From: Aralia elata
Lineage: Eukaryota; Streptophyta; Magnoliopsida; Apiales; Araliaceae
DNA: 64,000 nucleotides
Direction of reading: 5' to 3'
Assembly (NCBI GenBank): GCA_034770075.1
Contig: CM068379.1
Span: forward strand, 18,537,506-18,601,505
Shown in pieces: positions 1-9,810 of this stretch. How positions within the stretch are numbered: the stretch's first letter is position 1; every line of letters begins with the position of its first letter. Below the pieces are notes generated by a model. It saw nothing but the letters and a program-made list of their open reading frames with translations, was not told the DNA's origin and ran no database searches. The position numbers and the translations under genes are program-made.

Positions 1-2
1 TC

Positions 3-2015
3 CATGGGCATACGACGTACCTGATATCAAGAATGGATCCCCTGAAATATATTTTTGAAAGGCCCATGCTGAATTGTCGGTTGTCAAGATGGCAGTTGAT
101 CTTACAACAGTTCGACATGGTGTACGTGACTCAGAAGGCCATGAAAGGGCAGGGAATTGCAGATCAGTTAGCAGAAACCCCGTCAGGAGGGATGGAGCCC
201 TTGGAAACTCCTCTTCCGGGCGAGGATATATTTTGGGTATCACGCGAGAAATGTGATGACGAGGGACAGTTCTGGAAGCTGTATTTTGATGGTGCCATGA
301 ATGCCGAGGGGGCAGGAGCCGGAGCGGTCCTAGTCTCTATCACCGGAGAACAATACCCCGTGGCCACTAAACTGCATTTCAGCAATTCGAACAACACCGC
401 TGAATACGAGGGATGTATCTTGGGACTCCGCTTGGCCCGCAACATGGGAGTGAAGAGACTAGCGGTGTTCGGGGATTCAGAATTGGTAATCAGACAGGCA
501 ATCGGGGTGTACAACACTAAGGAGCTTCGGTTACTTCCATACCATCGTTGTGTTACCCAGCTGATGCAAGAGTTCGAGGATATCGCTTTCCGCCATATTC
601 CCCGGGGACGGAATGACTTTGCCGATGCATTGGCAACTCTGGCTTCCTTAATCCACGTAATCAAGAGCAGGGACAGTCCACAGATTGAGATAGCCGTACA
701 GAATGCCCCGGCATATGAGGAACATGTGGCAGTGTTATCAGACGAGGTGGTGTTGACAAGGCAGCCCTTGTATCACGACATAAGGGAATATCTGAGAGAT
801 AGATCCATTCCCAACCAGGCGAGTCGAACTGAGAGGATGAGAATTCAAAAGATGGCGATGAAATTTTACCTGAGTGGGGATTCACTCTATAAAAGGGATG
901 CTGGGTTGGGATTGTTGCAGTGCGCAGATGAAACACAGGCCCAAAGGATTATGAATGAAATACATGGTGGAGTGTGTGGGCCACATATGAGTGGACCGAT
1001 GCTGGCCAAAAAAATCTTGAGGACCGGGCATTATTGGTTAACGTTGAAAGCCGATTGCGATGATCATGTCAAAAGGTGTTATCAATGCCAGGCGCACGGT
1101 AATGTGATCCATACGCCTCCCAATGAACTACACTGTATGACTTCCCCGTGGCCATTTTTAATGTGGGGAATGGATGTAATCGGACCAATAGAGCCCAAAG
1201 CAAACAACGGGCACCGATTCATTTTCGTCATGATCGATTATTTCACCAAATGGGTAGAGGCAGCTTCTTTCCCCAAAGTAACTCAGGAGGTCATTGTCGG
1301 TTTCATCAGGAATAATGTCATTTGTCGATACGGGCAACCTGAGGTTTTGGTCTCCGACAATGCCAAGAATTTAAACAACGCCCTCATGAAGGGACTGTGT
1401 GACCAATTCAAGATCAAGCACCTCAATTCCGTCATTTACCGTCCTAAGATGAATGGGGCAGTGGAGGCTGCCAACAAAAACATCAAGAAGATCATGGCCA
1501 AAATGTCTGCTAATCATCGGGGATGGCCGGATTTGTTACCCCTCACCCTACTGGCATACCGAACATCAACGCGTACTTCTACAGGGGCAACCCCTTACGC
1601 TTTGGTGTATGGAATGGAGGCCGTTCTGCCAATTGAGGTTGAAATGGCGTCTCTCAGAATAGTGATCGATGCTCAGATAAGCGAGGAGGATTGGATGCAA
1701 AGTCGATACGACCAATTGGCCCTAATTGATGAAAGAAGGGTGGCTGCGGTTTGGCACGGTCAGTTATATCAACAAAGGATTTCTCGATCATATGACAAAA
1801 GGATAAGACCTCGGAAATTCAAAGAAAATGATTTGGTGCTGAAAAGAGTCATGCCTTGTCAAGACGAAGCCAAGGGGAAGTTCGCCCCGAACTGGGAAGG
1901 GCCGTTTGTGATTAAGAAAGTGTTATCCGGAGGGGCCCTCATATTGCAAGAAGTGGATGGTGAGGTATTTCCACAACCCCTCAATTCTGACTCGGTGAAG
2001 CGGTTCTACGCTTGA
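3..2015 (+). CDS. pol: Tat-type Pol polyprotein, C-terminal part (RNase H end, aRNase H, integrase)
   Basis: The frame is open from the window edge, so the true start is upstream; the ATG at 33 is internal. The first residues (LISRMDPLKYIFERP) match the end of the RT-linked RNase H. A second RNase H of archaeal type follows from about nt 276, with acidic residues in YFDGA, AEYEG, GDSELV and DFADAL. Integrase then begins: a zinc-binding HHCC segment at about 960-1100 ending in CYQCQAHG, and a catalytic core with Asp in GMDVIGP (about 1170), Asp in SDNAKN (about 1355) and Glu in GAVEAAN (about 1460). The C-terminus has a GPF-type tail and no chromodomain. There are no stops or frameshifts. Known role: RNase H removes the RNA template and integrase inserts the cDNA. 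Confidence 0.93.
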   Translation, partial: HGHTTYLISRMDPLKYIFERPMLNCRLSRWQLILQQFDMVYVTQKAMKGQGIADQLAETPSGGMEPLETPLPGEDIFWVSREKCDDEGQFWKLYFDGAMNAEGAGAGAVLVSITGEQYPVATKLHFSNSNNTAEYEGCILGLRLARNMGVKRLAVFGDSELVIRQAIGVYNTKELRLLPYHRCVTQLMQEFEDIAFRHIPRGRNDFADALATLASLIHVIKSRDSPQIEIAVQNAPAYEEHVAVLSDEVVLTRQPLYHDIREYLRDRSIPNQASRTERMRIQKMAMKFYLSGDSLYKRDAGLGLLQCADETQAQRIMNEIHGGVCGPHMSGPMLAKKILRTGHYWLTLKADCDDHVKRCYQCQAHGNVIHTPPNELHCMTSPWPFLMWGMDVIGPIEPKANNGHRFIFVMIDYFTKWVEAASFPKVTQEVIVGFIRNNVICRYGQPEVLVSDNAKNLNNALMKGLCDQFKIKHLNSVIYRPKMNGAVEAANKNIKKIMAKMSANHRGWPDLLPLTLLAYRTSTRTSTGATPYALVYGMEAVLPIEVEMASLRIVIDAQISEEDWMQSRYDQLALIDERRVAAVWHGQLYQQRISRSYDKRIRPRKFKENDLVLKRVMPCQDEAKGKFAPNWEGPFVIKKVLSGGALILQEVDGEVFPQPLNSDSVKRFYA

Positions 2016-2522
2016 ACCATCAGTTTTCTTTTTCCTTTGAGAGCGAACTACGTAGGACCTGATCTCCCAACTTGTGGGGGTACGTAGGCAGCCATCATAG
2101 CGCGGTCCGATCCCTTAAAAAATAATCCTTTCCCTAACCAAAACCAATTTTCGATAGCCAGATAAAACCTTCCTACACCCTCAAACCTCCCCGAAACCAG
2201 CTGCCTAACCAGCTTCATCCCAAAGGATATAACCCTGATCCAACCAAACAGTTATCCAAAATCTGAGATTCAATCCGATGAAATCAAAAGGTGTGCGGCA
2301 ATATCTGTCAAATCTCCATCAAGACTTGAGAAAAGAAAGAAGGCGAAATGTCAAAATCGTGGTCAACTGGATAAAATGAGGATCCAATGAAAAGCAATGA
2401 TACGACAAAAGGGAAAATGACTAAATTTAAATGCATGTCTATATATATAAGTCATTTTATTACAAGATTTCTCTTTCGATAACTGATGAAACTAACATAG
2501 TCTATGCAGGAAATAAAATAAT
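2016..2522 (+). other. Tat spacer between pol and the antisense genes
   Basis: No coding signal is visible. Just after the pol stop, two copies of TACGTAGG (about 2049 and 2080) flank a short GGG/CCC-bearing segment that could fold. From memory, a similar stretch follows pol in other Tat elements, so it may be a conserved RNA or processing signal. The rest is AT-rich and ends at the stop of the antisense gene at 2523. Confidence 0.5.
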
Positions 2523-4108
2523 CTACAAATCTGAAACTAGCTGAAGCAGGATGGACAAGGTGGTGGATAGATCTGAAGCATCAGCATCTCCTGCAATCTG
2601 CTGCCCCACCATACCAATACGATCCAGTAAGGCAGTGGCTCGGCTGACAGTCCCAAAATGAGCATCTACAACTGCCCTGGTCTGAAATATAATGGCCTCT
2701 CTGTCAGCAATGGAAGCGTCTCTAGCCCGAATGACATCATCTCTCTCGACAAGAGCGGCATCCCTCTCGGCCTCAGCAGTAATCAGGGCCAGGCGGAGTC
2801 GGGTATCCTCAGTAGCCCAACTTGGGGCAGAATCAGCTGAGACAGGGTGGTCTGTGGTACCCTCTGGGAAAATCACTCCAGAGTCATCAAACCAACCGGA
2901 TCCAAGTCTCCGCGCAACCACTGCACATAAGCAAATGTCTGGATGTGACGGCTCTCACTATATTCGGCGGAGATCCTGCGAGACCAAAGGTCGTATACCC
3001 GCAATAGTTCCCTCTCTATCTGGGATGATATAAGGAATCGATAGGCGGCTGCACCCGCGAAGGGGTATAAATCCTGTGTCTGATCAAACTGCCCCATAAC
3101 CGCCAGGGGATGATAAGTCGTCATGCCCCTCAAGCCAGCAATAGGGATGAAATCCAGGGTGGGCACGTGAGTCAAGAAGCTCATAAAGGAGCAATAGCCC
3201 GAGTAGACCAATAGATGAAAGGGATCCTCAATGACAGACAAAAATGATGTCCAGGAGGCCACATCAGTACAGCTCACGGGACGAAACGAAAACTGCATGG
3301 TTATGTCATGGCTGAAGCAAAACCCTTGGCGACGGAAATGGCCGATGGGACTAAGATGACTCATAAACCACATATACAATAAGGTCGAACTCCCTCTGAA
3401 TACCCTGCCTCGGAAGGATTGACAGTATGAAGCTGACATATAGGTATCCGCCAATATCATGGGAAGAATGGTGTAATCCTCCTGAAGGGCTCGAACAGCC
3501 GCGACAACTCGCATGTCCAACTGATCAGGTCCTGCGGGCAAGTACAAAACTGAGACGACACAGGCCATCAGAACGTCTACTCTTGAAGCGCCCCAGCGCT
3601 CCTCAGATACAGAAAAATCGCCGAGGAAAAGACGAAAACTGTCAGGTGAACCAAATCGGTCAATCAAGAACTGAAGGGGAACCATATGGTCTGATGTGAT
3701 CACCGGTAACAAGACAGCCCTCCGCAAACCGGTAAAGGTCAAGAACTGACGGCGCATGGAACCAGCCGTGACCCTGGCACAAGGTCTATCCAAAGGCAAG
3801 CCGGTGAAACGAGCATACTCCTCGAGGGTGGGGGTCAACTCTACCATCCCTAACCTGAACACCTGACGGGCAGTCGCCCAATAGCTTAGAATACCCTCCA
3901 CAAAGCCCACTGGCACCTGAAAGGTTAATAAGGACCAAGAATGGCCCAAAAGACCATCTGCGATGACCCTGTCGGCCGGCAATAAACTGTCCAACCAGCG
4001 GAGGAAACTGCCAACCAATCCTGTGGAAGGAATGAAATCCAAACGTACCACGGCATCTGAGGACGACATCTGTGGAAAAATAGTATCAAAAGACTGTACA
4101 GGGGTCAT
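2523..4108 (-). pseudogene. Antisense extra gene B of Tat element: transposon-associated domain plus coiled coil, one frameshift
   Basis: The reading runs from an ATG at 4108 for about 400 codons, then shifts frame near 2890 and continues to a stop at 2523. A missing base in a GGTTT run explains the shift: DLDPVG continues as FDDSGVIF in the next frame. The N-terminal part has an LTPTLEEYARFTGLP motif, a signature I associate with plant mobile domain and DUF7745-like proteins of plant transposons. The C-terminal about 90 residues are rich in Ala, Glu, Arg and Asp and look like a coiled coil. Function is unknown. It lies 178 bp beyond the end of the other antisense gene, in the same orientation. 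Antisense extra genes are established for the Tat lineage; this specific domain call is from motif memory. Confidence 0.65.
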
Positions 4109-5114
4109 TTTCTATTTCATAAATAAGAAAAGCACGCATCATACAGTTAATAATAAAGCAAATGAAGTTCATAGAGATAAAAGAGAAAAGTTGTGCATAG
4201 ATAAATAAATGAGTTTAATACATAGTGCATAAAATGAAAAATAAATCCAAGCAGGTGCAGATACAAAAGCCCTATCCTATCCTGATCTAAATAAAATCAA
4301 TCTCATCTATGAAGGCGGGATCCTCGAACTGATCCCCTGGGGTCGTCGAGGTCGGAGGCCCAAAGTTCATGTCAGGAATATATGGCTGCGTTGTGGCATC
4401 AGATGAGCTCGGGCCCGCATCATAACCCGCACCGTCAGGATCGTAGGCATAAACATCCTCTGGAGTCCGGCCAAGTACCCGAAGATATAGAGATAGCTGG
4501 TCTACCTGACGGGTCAGGGTGGCGATCTGCTCGGCATGAGTGGGAGTCCGAACGCAGGCGGCCCAGTTAGTCATCATCACCGAGCCGGGGACCATATCCC
4601 CGAGGAAGAATGTGGCCCGGGTCTGAGGACCGATGGTGCGGGGCACCCACCAAGTACGGAAGGCATCACTGGTACTGGGACCCGTCGAAAGCATCCGGCC
4701 GTCCTCCCCTGCAAGCATGATCTCTGAAGGCTGAGAATCCAGCGGCCAGGAAGTAGTGAAAGGAAGAGAGTGCGGGATACGGATCTCTCCTGTAACGCAT
4801 CTGAAGGCGCGCTCCCCCAGGTACATAACCCATCCTCCAACACTCTGCAAAGTGAGGCAACGGGTGGAAAGTGCAAACTCCGGGCCGGTAGGATGCCCAT
4901 CTATAAACCCCACATCCAGATGCTCAGAAAGATAAGGCCTCCAGACGACCCCTGCAGCCGTGATCAGCTCCAGCTGGATGCGGCAGTGTGCAAAGCTGCC
5001 AGATACCGGGACCTCCTCCAGGGTGCTATTATGCCATCGCCGACCCCGGGGATAGGTGTCCAAGCCAAGAGTGGTGACAGGCCTCAAACATGGGAGACGC
5101 TCGTAGGCCCAGAA

Positions 5115-5214
5115 CTGCGAACAGAAACAGTGAAAAGCATGAGTAACCTATAAATGCAGAAAAGGGAAATAAATGAAGGAAAGTCCAATAAGAAGAGGGA
5201 AAGAGAAACCTCAC
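5115..5214 (-). other. Intron 2 of antisense gene A
   Basis: The donor is CTG then GTGAGG and the acceptor is CTGTTCGCAG, 100 bp apart, with a T-rich interior as in plant introns. Removing it places FWAYERLP directly after GFYHFLL in phase 0, restoring a recognisable plant-mobile-domain motif that read-through would lose. Confidence 0.7.
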
Positions 5215-5871
5215 CAGCAGGAAGTGATAAAATCCGAGCCAAGCATCTGTCTGGCCCTCCGAGCGTAGACGCATACCGTGGAGGAAATAGGCAAAGGTGA
5301 ATGACCCCCAGTCATAGTCACTGATGCGGTCCACGTCTCTGACCGCTCCCACGACGCTGAAATGAATGGTGGAGGAGTTGTTCCCTAGGAAACAACCCCT
5401 CATGATGGTCAGGAACAGGCGTCGGAGCAGAATGTCCCGAGTACCCTGATCCCCTGGAATGGGCAGCGCGTAGAGACCCCCGACAGCATCAACAGCCAAG
5501 GCACCGGATCGAATACTACGGGCCTTAAAGACCTGGTCCTCAGCAGCGAAGCCCAATAAAGCCCGGACCTCCGCAGGAGTGATGTCGAGATCTAGAGGAG
5601 CGCGGGGCCCGGTAAACTCTATGCCCGTAATGTACCTCCAGTCCCATGGGGTCAGCACAACCTCCTAGTCAAGAAGGTGAAGAGACTGCATTTGGTGGAA
5701 CCAGCGCTCGGATAGGGCCCTCATGTAACCCCAGGGGCACTGACGGGGGATGATAGTGAAGAAGTGACGGAAGCCCCAAGAATCCACCATCGCCCGGTAG
5801 TCGCTGTGCAGAGCCGTGTAGAGGGAGTAGATGTTGAACCAGTTGCCCCTCGGCTGAGTAAACTCGGGCAC

Positions 5872-5953
5872 CTGGGACAATCACCAATGGGTCAGTCCGG
5901 ATAAAAGGAGAATTGAGAAATTGAGAATAAAATCAGAATAGAACTGAATATAC
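5872..5953 (-). other. Intron 1 of antisense gene A
   Basis: On the minus strand the donor is GAG then GTATAT and the acceptor is TTGTCCCAG. The length is 82 bp and it is T-rich. Removing it joins residues ANE to VPEFTQ without a frame change. It has no open continuation in the exon 1 frame beyond 5933. Confidence 0.65.
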
Positions 5954-6259
5954 CTCGTTAGCCACGAGAGACGCTGAGGGGTGACGACTGAGATCCCGAC
6001 CCAAAAGATCGGGTATCTGCACAGGGTCGCCAGAAGAAGCATGATGAGTAGATGGAGCCGGTGTGCTGGAGGATGGCCCCTCTACCGCGACCTCCGGAGG
6101 AACAGCCTCCTTAACGTCCGGATGATCGGGACGAATGACAGCCTCCGCCAAGCGGCGAGCCTGACGGGTCCGAGGAGGAACAGGGGCAGGTGCAGCCCTA
6201 CGACGGCGAACACCAGAGGTCCGTGATGCGGAAGAGCTACTATGGGCATCGAGATCCAT

Positions 6260-6892
6260 AGCTGGAACAGAACAGGCAAGGAGGAAGGTAAGTTCCCTTT
6301 TGAATTATGTCACGCATATTCTAAATTCCTACCCTCATCATATAATTAATGCAACATGATGCATGTTTATGGTATGTGCATAAAAAAAAAAAAAATCGGC
6401 AGAGTTCCGTTTGTAAAATGGACATCCCAGGCATAAGCCAAACATATTTTTCATTAATCCAAGCCACAACAGATCAAAATTGCATTCATATGTGTAATTA
6501 CCGCATGTAAAGGACCATAGTGCATGATTTTCTTTCAAAAAAGGGAAAAACAGATATGTGGGACCGCATCATGAGCATAAAATAGGACTCACACAGTTGA
6601 TACATAACATGTATATATGATCATACATAGCATAGCATTGTAAAGCATACATTTCTATCTCTAACATGTAAATAGCCAAATGTATAGCAAAATATTGACG
6701 AAATTAAAAAGTGAACGGTCAAAGTGTTACCTGTAGAGCGTAGAACGATCCTACCGGAGCGGTTTTTGCAGAAAAGTTGGGAAACTCGACAAAAGGTCCT
6801 TGCAAACGAGCAAAATCTCAAGAATCTATGTGGGGTACGAAGTTGAAAGTGATAGATCTGGAAGCGGCGAGCCGCTTATGAATCCCGATCTT
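6260..6892 (+). other. Tat 3' non-coding region upstream of the hairpin cluster
   Basis: AT-rich sequence without a credible gene, including an A13 run near 6381. On the minus strand it lies just upstream of antisense gene A and would hold its promoter, but I see no convincing TATA box at a fitting distance. A small palindrome, AGCGGC-GA-GCCGCT, sits at 6863-6876. Confidence 0.4.
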
Positions 6893-6958
6893 AGCCGCAG
6901 ATCTATCTGCGGCTGGCCGCAGATCAATCTACGGCTGGCCGCAGATCCATCTGCGGCT
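6893..6958 (+). repeat. Three tandem 22-bp hairpins
   Basis: Three consecutive 22-bp units lie at 6893-6914, 6915-6936 and 6937-6958. The first is a perfect dyad with arms AGCCGCAGAT and ATCTGCGGCT around 2 bp; the other two differ by one or two bases. A related dyad, GCCGCGGAT ... ATCTGCGGC, occurs in the LTR at about 8037-8056. Confidence 0.85.
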
Positions 6959-7019
6959 GGCCCTGGTGGGTCCCCTTGGTTCCCTTGCAGCCGTTTGATG
7001 TGTCTAGTGAAAACGAGTT

Positions 7020-7555
7020 ACGAGATGGGTGACCGGCGACGATACCCGGCCCCGACGAGACAATCGACCGGCGACGATAACCGGCGATTACGAGATGGAT
7101 GACCGGCGACGATACCCGGCCCCGACAAGACAATCGACCGGCGACGATAACCGGCGATTACGAGATGGATGTCCGGCGACGAAAACCGGCTCCGACAAGA
7201 TAACCAACCGGCGACGATAACCGGGGGTTACGAGATGGGTGACCGGCGACGATACTCGGCCCCGACGAGACAATCGACCGGCGACGATAACCGGCGATTA
7301 CGAGATGGATGTCCGGCGACGAAAACCGGCTCCGACAAGACAACCAACCGGCGACGATAACCGGGGGTTACGAGATGGATGACCGGCGACGATACCCGGC
7401 CCCGACGAGACAATCGACCGGCAACGATAACCGGAAATTACGAGATGGATGTCCGGCGATGAAAACCGGCTCCGACAAGATAACCAACCGGCGACGATAA
7501 CCGGGGGTTACGCGATGGGTGACCGACGACGATACCCGGCCCCGACGAGACGATC
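7020..7555 (+). repeat. Tandem repeat, 70-bp unit built from two 35-bp halves, seven full copies and one partial
   Basis: Units start at 7020, 7090, 7160, 7230, 7300, 7370, 7440 and 7510 (partial), exactly 70 bp apart. Each unit contains two related 35-bp halves beginning (g/t)accggcgacgata or a close variant. Units fall into type A (with cgatacccggcccc) and type B (with cgaaaaccggctcc) in the order A A B A B A B A, so a 140-bp AB dimer is emerging. The array is GC-rich against AT-rich flanks. It sits in the 3' untranslated region of a Tat element, a known birthplace of plant satellite repeats. Confidence 0.95.
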
Positions 7556-7726
7556 ATCAGCCTCGACACCCTTTTCTGAATTTTTTGCATCAATGGCATC
7601 TTGCGTTGCATCATAAATCATATGTATTGCATCACATATCCATTGTCATCCTTGTGCATTGTCATTCATGCATCGAGTGTCTATTCTTTATCCTGTTTAT
7701 TTCATTAAACATTGTTTGAACATGAT
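7556..7726 (+). other. Tat 3' UTR between tandem repeat and PPT
   Basis: Short AT-rich stretch rich in CATTG and GCATC words, with no coding signal. It ends at the polypurine tract. Confidence 0.4.
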
Positions 7727-7738
7727 AAAGAGGGGCAG
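7727..7738 (+). promoter_or_regulatory. Polypurine tract of Tat element
   Basis: AAAGAGGGGCAG lies directly before the LTR start TGTAGACACC. PPTs of this kind prime plus-strand DNA synthesis in LTR elements. Confidence 0.8.
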
Positions 7739-7739
7739 C

Positions 7740-9658
7740 TGTAGACACCCAAATTTTGCGTTCCTTGTACTAACCATGACAGGAGGGCAAAATCGTCAAT
7801 TGAACCGACTTGCGGGAGCGAAGGAGTGGGCACAAGTGCGAGCGCCCGACACCCCCGAAATGTTTGGCGACCAAAGTTGACGTGACAATAAGGCCATCCG
7901 AAACGGGCATCCCCGAATGAGGTGGCACGTCTTCCAGAAATTCCCGGACTGCGGAATACGAGCCTGTCAGCGAAAACCGACGTTATGGCACGAAAATTGA
8001 GGCGTGGCACGGAAAACGAGAAAGTCAAACCGTCCAGCCGCGGATTGATCTGCGGCCAAATAGTGCGCCTTTTGAAAACACGGAACTCGAAACACGGAAC
8101 TCAAAATCGGGGTGAGTGGAAGGCAGGCGGCTGGCTTTGGCCAGCCTATTTCAGCCCAGTTTCGTGCAGCATATAGGGAGTGGAGCAATTGAAAAAAATT
8201 GGGAAGAAGAAGGAGATTTTCAGCAGCAAGAGCACGGAAATTGAGAGGAAAAAAGAGAGAAATTTTGCATTCAAATAGGAAGAAAAGAGAGAGAAAATAG
8301 AGGAATTTTATTCTTTTGATTTTGATTTTATCAAATACACTCCTTATCCTATTCAAATACACAAGTTCACATCCATTTGAGATCAATTGCAAGGTGAAAA
8401 TTGTGATTTGTTCTAACAATTCATTTCATATTGATTGAGTAAATTAGATGTGACTTTCATGTATCTTGTTGAATAATCATGGATTAGGGATTATTGGTGA
8501 GGGTTCCATCGGAAAAAATCTTTCCTAATAACCCGAGGATATCCAATTGATGAAATTTCTAGCTTGTTTATGGTGGTTCATTAGATGTAATTTATTTAGA
8601 TTGTCATTTTCGGATATCATGGTGTGTTAGATAAATCCGGGTTAGTTAATTGTGTAGTATTCATTTTGTGGGCATGTCATAATCTCGTGTGAGCCTAGGA
8701 ATGCGACCCCGTGGTTCAAATCCGATAATGGACGTTTTGATGTATGTATAGATTCAAGGTGCTCGTTTTTGTAATATGTAACCGTTGGGCCTTAAAATGA
8801 CGTTAAGACGAGAATCGGGTTTAAGGCCCCGTATTAGTGGAATATGTGATTGTTGGCGTTTGGGGATATTTTGATGGCTTACATGCCCGTGGATAGCCCC
8901 AACGCATGTTTATGCTTGATTATATTTCGTGACACCAAAATGGTTTCAAAAGATTAAACGATAAAGATCTTTTCTAAAATCAATCAAAGTAGGATATTAG
9001 CATCACGAGGCTAAAAATTGGAAATGCTAACGGAAGCCGGTTTCTATTCTCCGAGAAAGCTAAAGAGAAGTTGTTTTCAAATGTCACGAAAATGGGTTTT
9101 ATAAAAGAAGTTAAATGTTTTATTAAACCTTGATGCATAGGGCGAAAGAGATCCTAGAAATTGCCCATCATTTATGAAAGCAACGTATAAGTCTCGATTC
9201 CTATTTTGGGCTAAAGCTTAATAAATTCCTATTTTTTGCCAAAACGACACCTAAAATTTCCTAGTTTTGACAAATAAAATCAAACCTTTGTTTCATAAAG
9301 CTTTCTCGTGTATGCCGAAAAGACATTCCGAAGCGTTCCCAAATTAAAGCACGACTTTCCCTAAGAATCCAAATGATTCTTTCATGCAAACTCACCCCAA
9401 CATTCATATAGGTACACACACACACACACGCGCATACACACACATTTCATAAATAAAAGGATAGGAAAACATCAAGATTGCGGTAACCGTGTTTCACGGA
9501 AGTCGGGGGGTGCCTAACACCTTCCCCTCGCTTAAGCAAGCCCCCGAACTCTATGAATCTCGATTCGCAGACCAATAAATTCGGAGTCACAATGAGCCAG
9601 CGATTTATAAAAGAAACGAGAACTCGGATGAGTTGGTACATCCATTTCAAATATACCA
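7740..9658 (+). repeat. 3' LTR of Tat element (about 1.92 kb)
   Basis: It starts TGTAGACACCC right after the PPT and ends ...ATACCA two bases before a PBS-like TGGCGACTC at 9661. A single copy is in the window, so the partner LTR must lie upstream. It contains the dyad at 8037-8056 that echoes the hairpin cluster at 6893. A (CA)n run lies near the 3' end. Short open stretches inside look accidental. Confidence 0.8.
9414..9444 (+). repeat. CA-rich microsatellite
   Basis: (CA)n interrupted by CGCGCATA, inside the Tat LTR. Confidence 0.9.
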
Positions 9659-9660
9659 AC

Positions 9661-9810
9661 TGGCGACTCTGATTAATTGGTTCATCATAAAAACAACCTT
9701 TCAAAACCTCGTCGACATTAATGCTGACCTTTTCCCAAAAGTCATCTAATCAAGAGGCTAAAATTGGAAAAGACTAAAAGGACAGACGAAGCGAAACCCG
9801 GCGTCGACAT
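9661..9810 (+). other. Tat PBS and truncated leader following the LTR
   Basis: TGGCGACTCTGATT resembles the tRNA-Arg-type PBS used by Tat/Ogre elements and stands 2 bp after the LTR, where a 5' LTR would have it. About 150 bp of leader follow and then stop abruptly at a copia LTR interior at 9811. The LTR therefore once had internal sequence on both sides. Confidence 0.6.

Larger units (their letters stand above)
4287..6259 (-). pseudogene. Antisense extra gene A of Tat element: plant-mobile-domain protein, three exons
   Basis: Three exons join in phase. Exon 1 (6259-5954) starts with ATG and encodes a Ser/Pro/Arg-rich region with a basic RRRR patch. Intron 1 (5953-5872, 82 bp) is T-rich and GT...AG. 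Exon 2 (5871-5215) has the motifs LTPWDWRYITG and GTRDILLRRLF. Intron 2 (5214-5115, 100 bp) is GT...CAG and T-rich. Exon 3 (5114-4287) opens with FWAYERLP, which continues the upstream GFYHFLL sensibly. The total is about 595 codons with one in-frame TAG at 5667-5665. The [W/L]TP..W..ITG and W.YERLP motifs are typical of the plant mobile domain, which occurs in host MAIN-type genes and in transposons. The tail is acidic and Pro/Ser/Thr-rich. The role in the element is unknown. Confidence 0.7.
1..9658 (+). mobile_element. Ty3/gypsy Tat-lineage retrotransposon, 3' part
   Basis: The 5' LTR, gag, protease and most of reverse transcriptase lie left of the window. In order the element shows the pol C-terminus, a spacer, two antisense genes, a hairpin cluster, a tandem repeat, a polypurine tract and the 3' LTR. 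Tat assignment rests on the extra RNase H domain of archaeal type ahead of integrase, the antisense extra genes, 3' tandem repeats and a PBS beginning TGGCGACTC, all known for Tat/Ogre/Retand elements. The pol part is open without breaks, so this is one of the younger elements here. The LTR is followed by a PBS, which a simple single insertion would not show. Confidence 0.88.

Noticed and set aside
164..936. Minus-strand open frames opposite the Tat pol gene
   Set aside because: Shadows of the integrase/RNase H frame; no motif of their own.
7020..7500. Many 60-63-codon frames on both strands, and a CRISPR-like look
   Set aside because: The frames arise from the stop-free 35/70-bp repeat. The repeats are contiguous without unique spacers, so it is not a CRISPR array.
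7922..8419. 84- and 150-codon frames inside the Tat LTR
   Set aside because: No similarity or motif; LTR sequence of this length carries such frames by chance.
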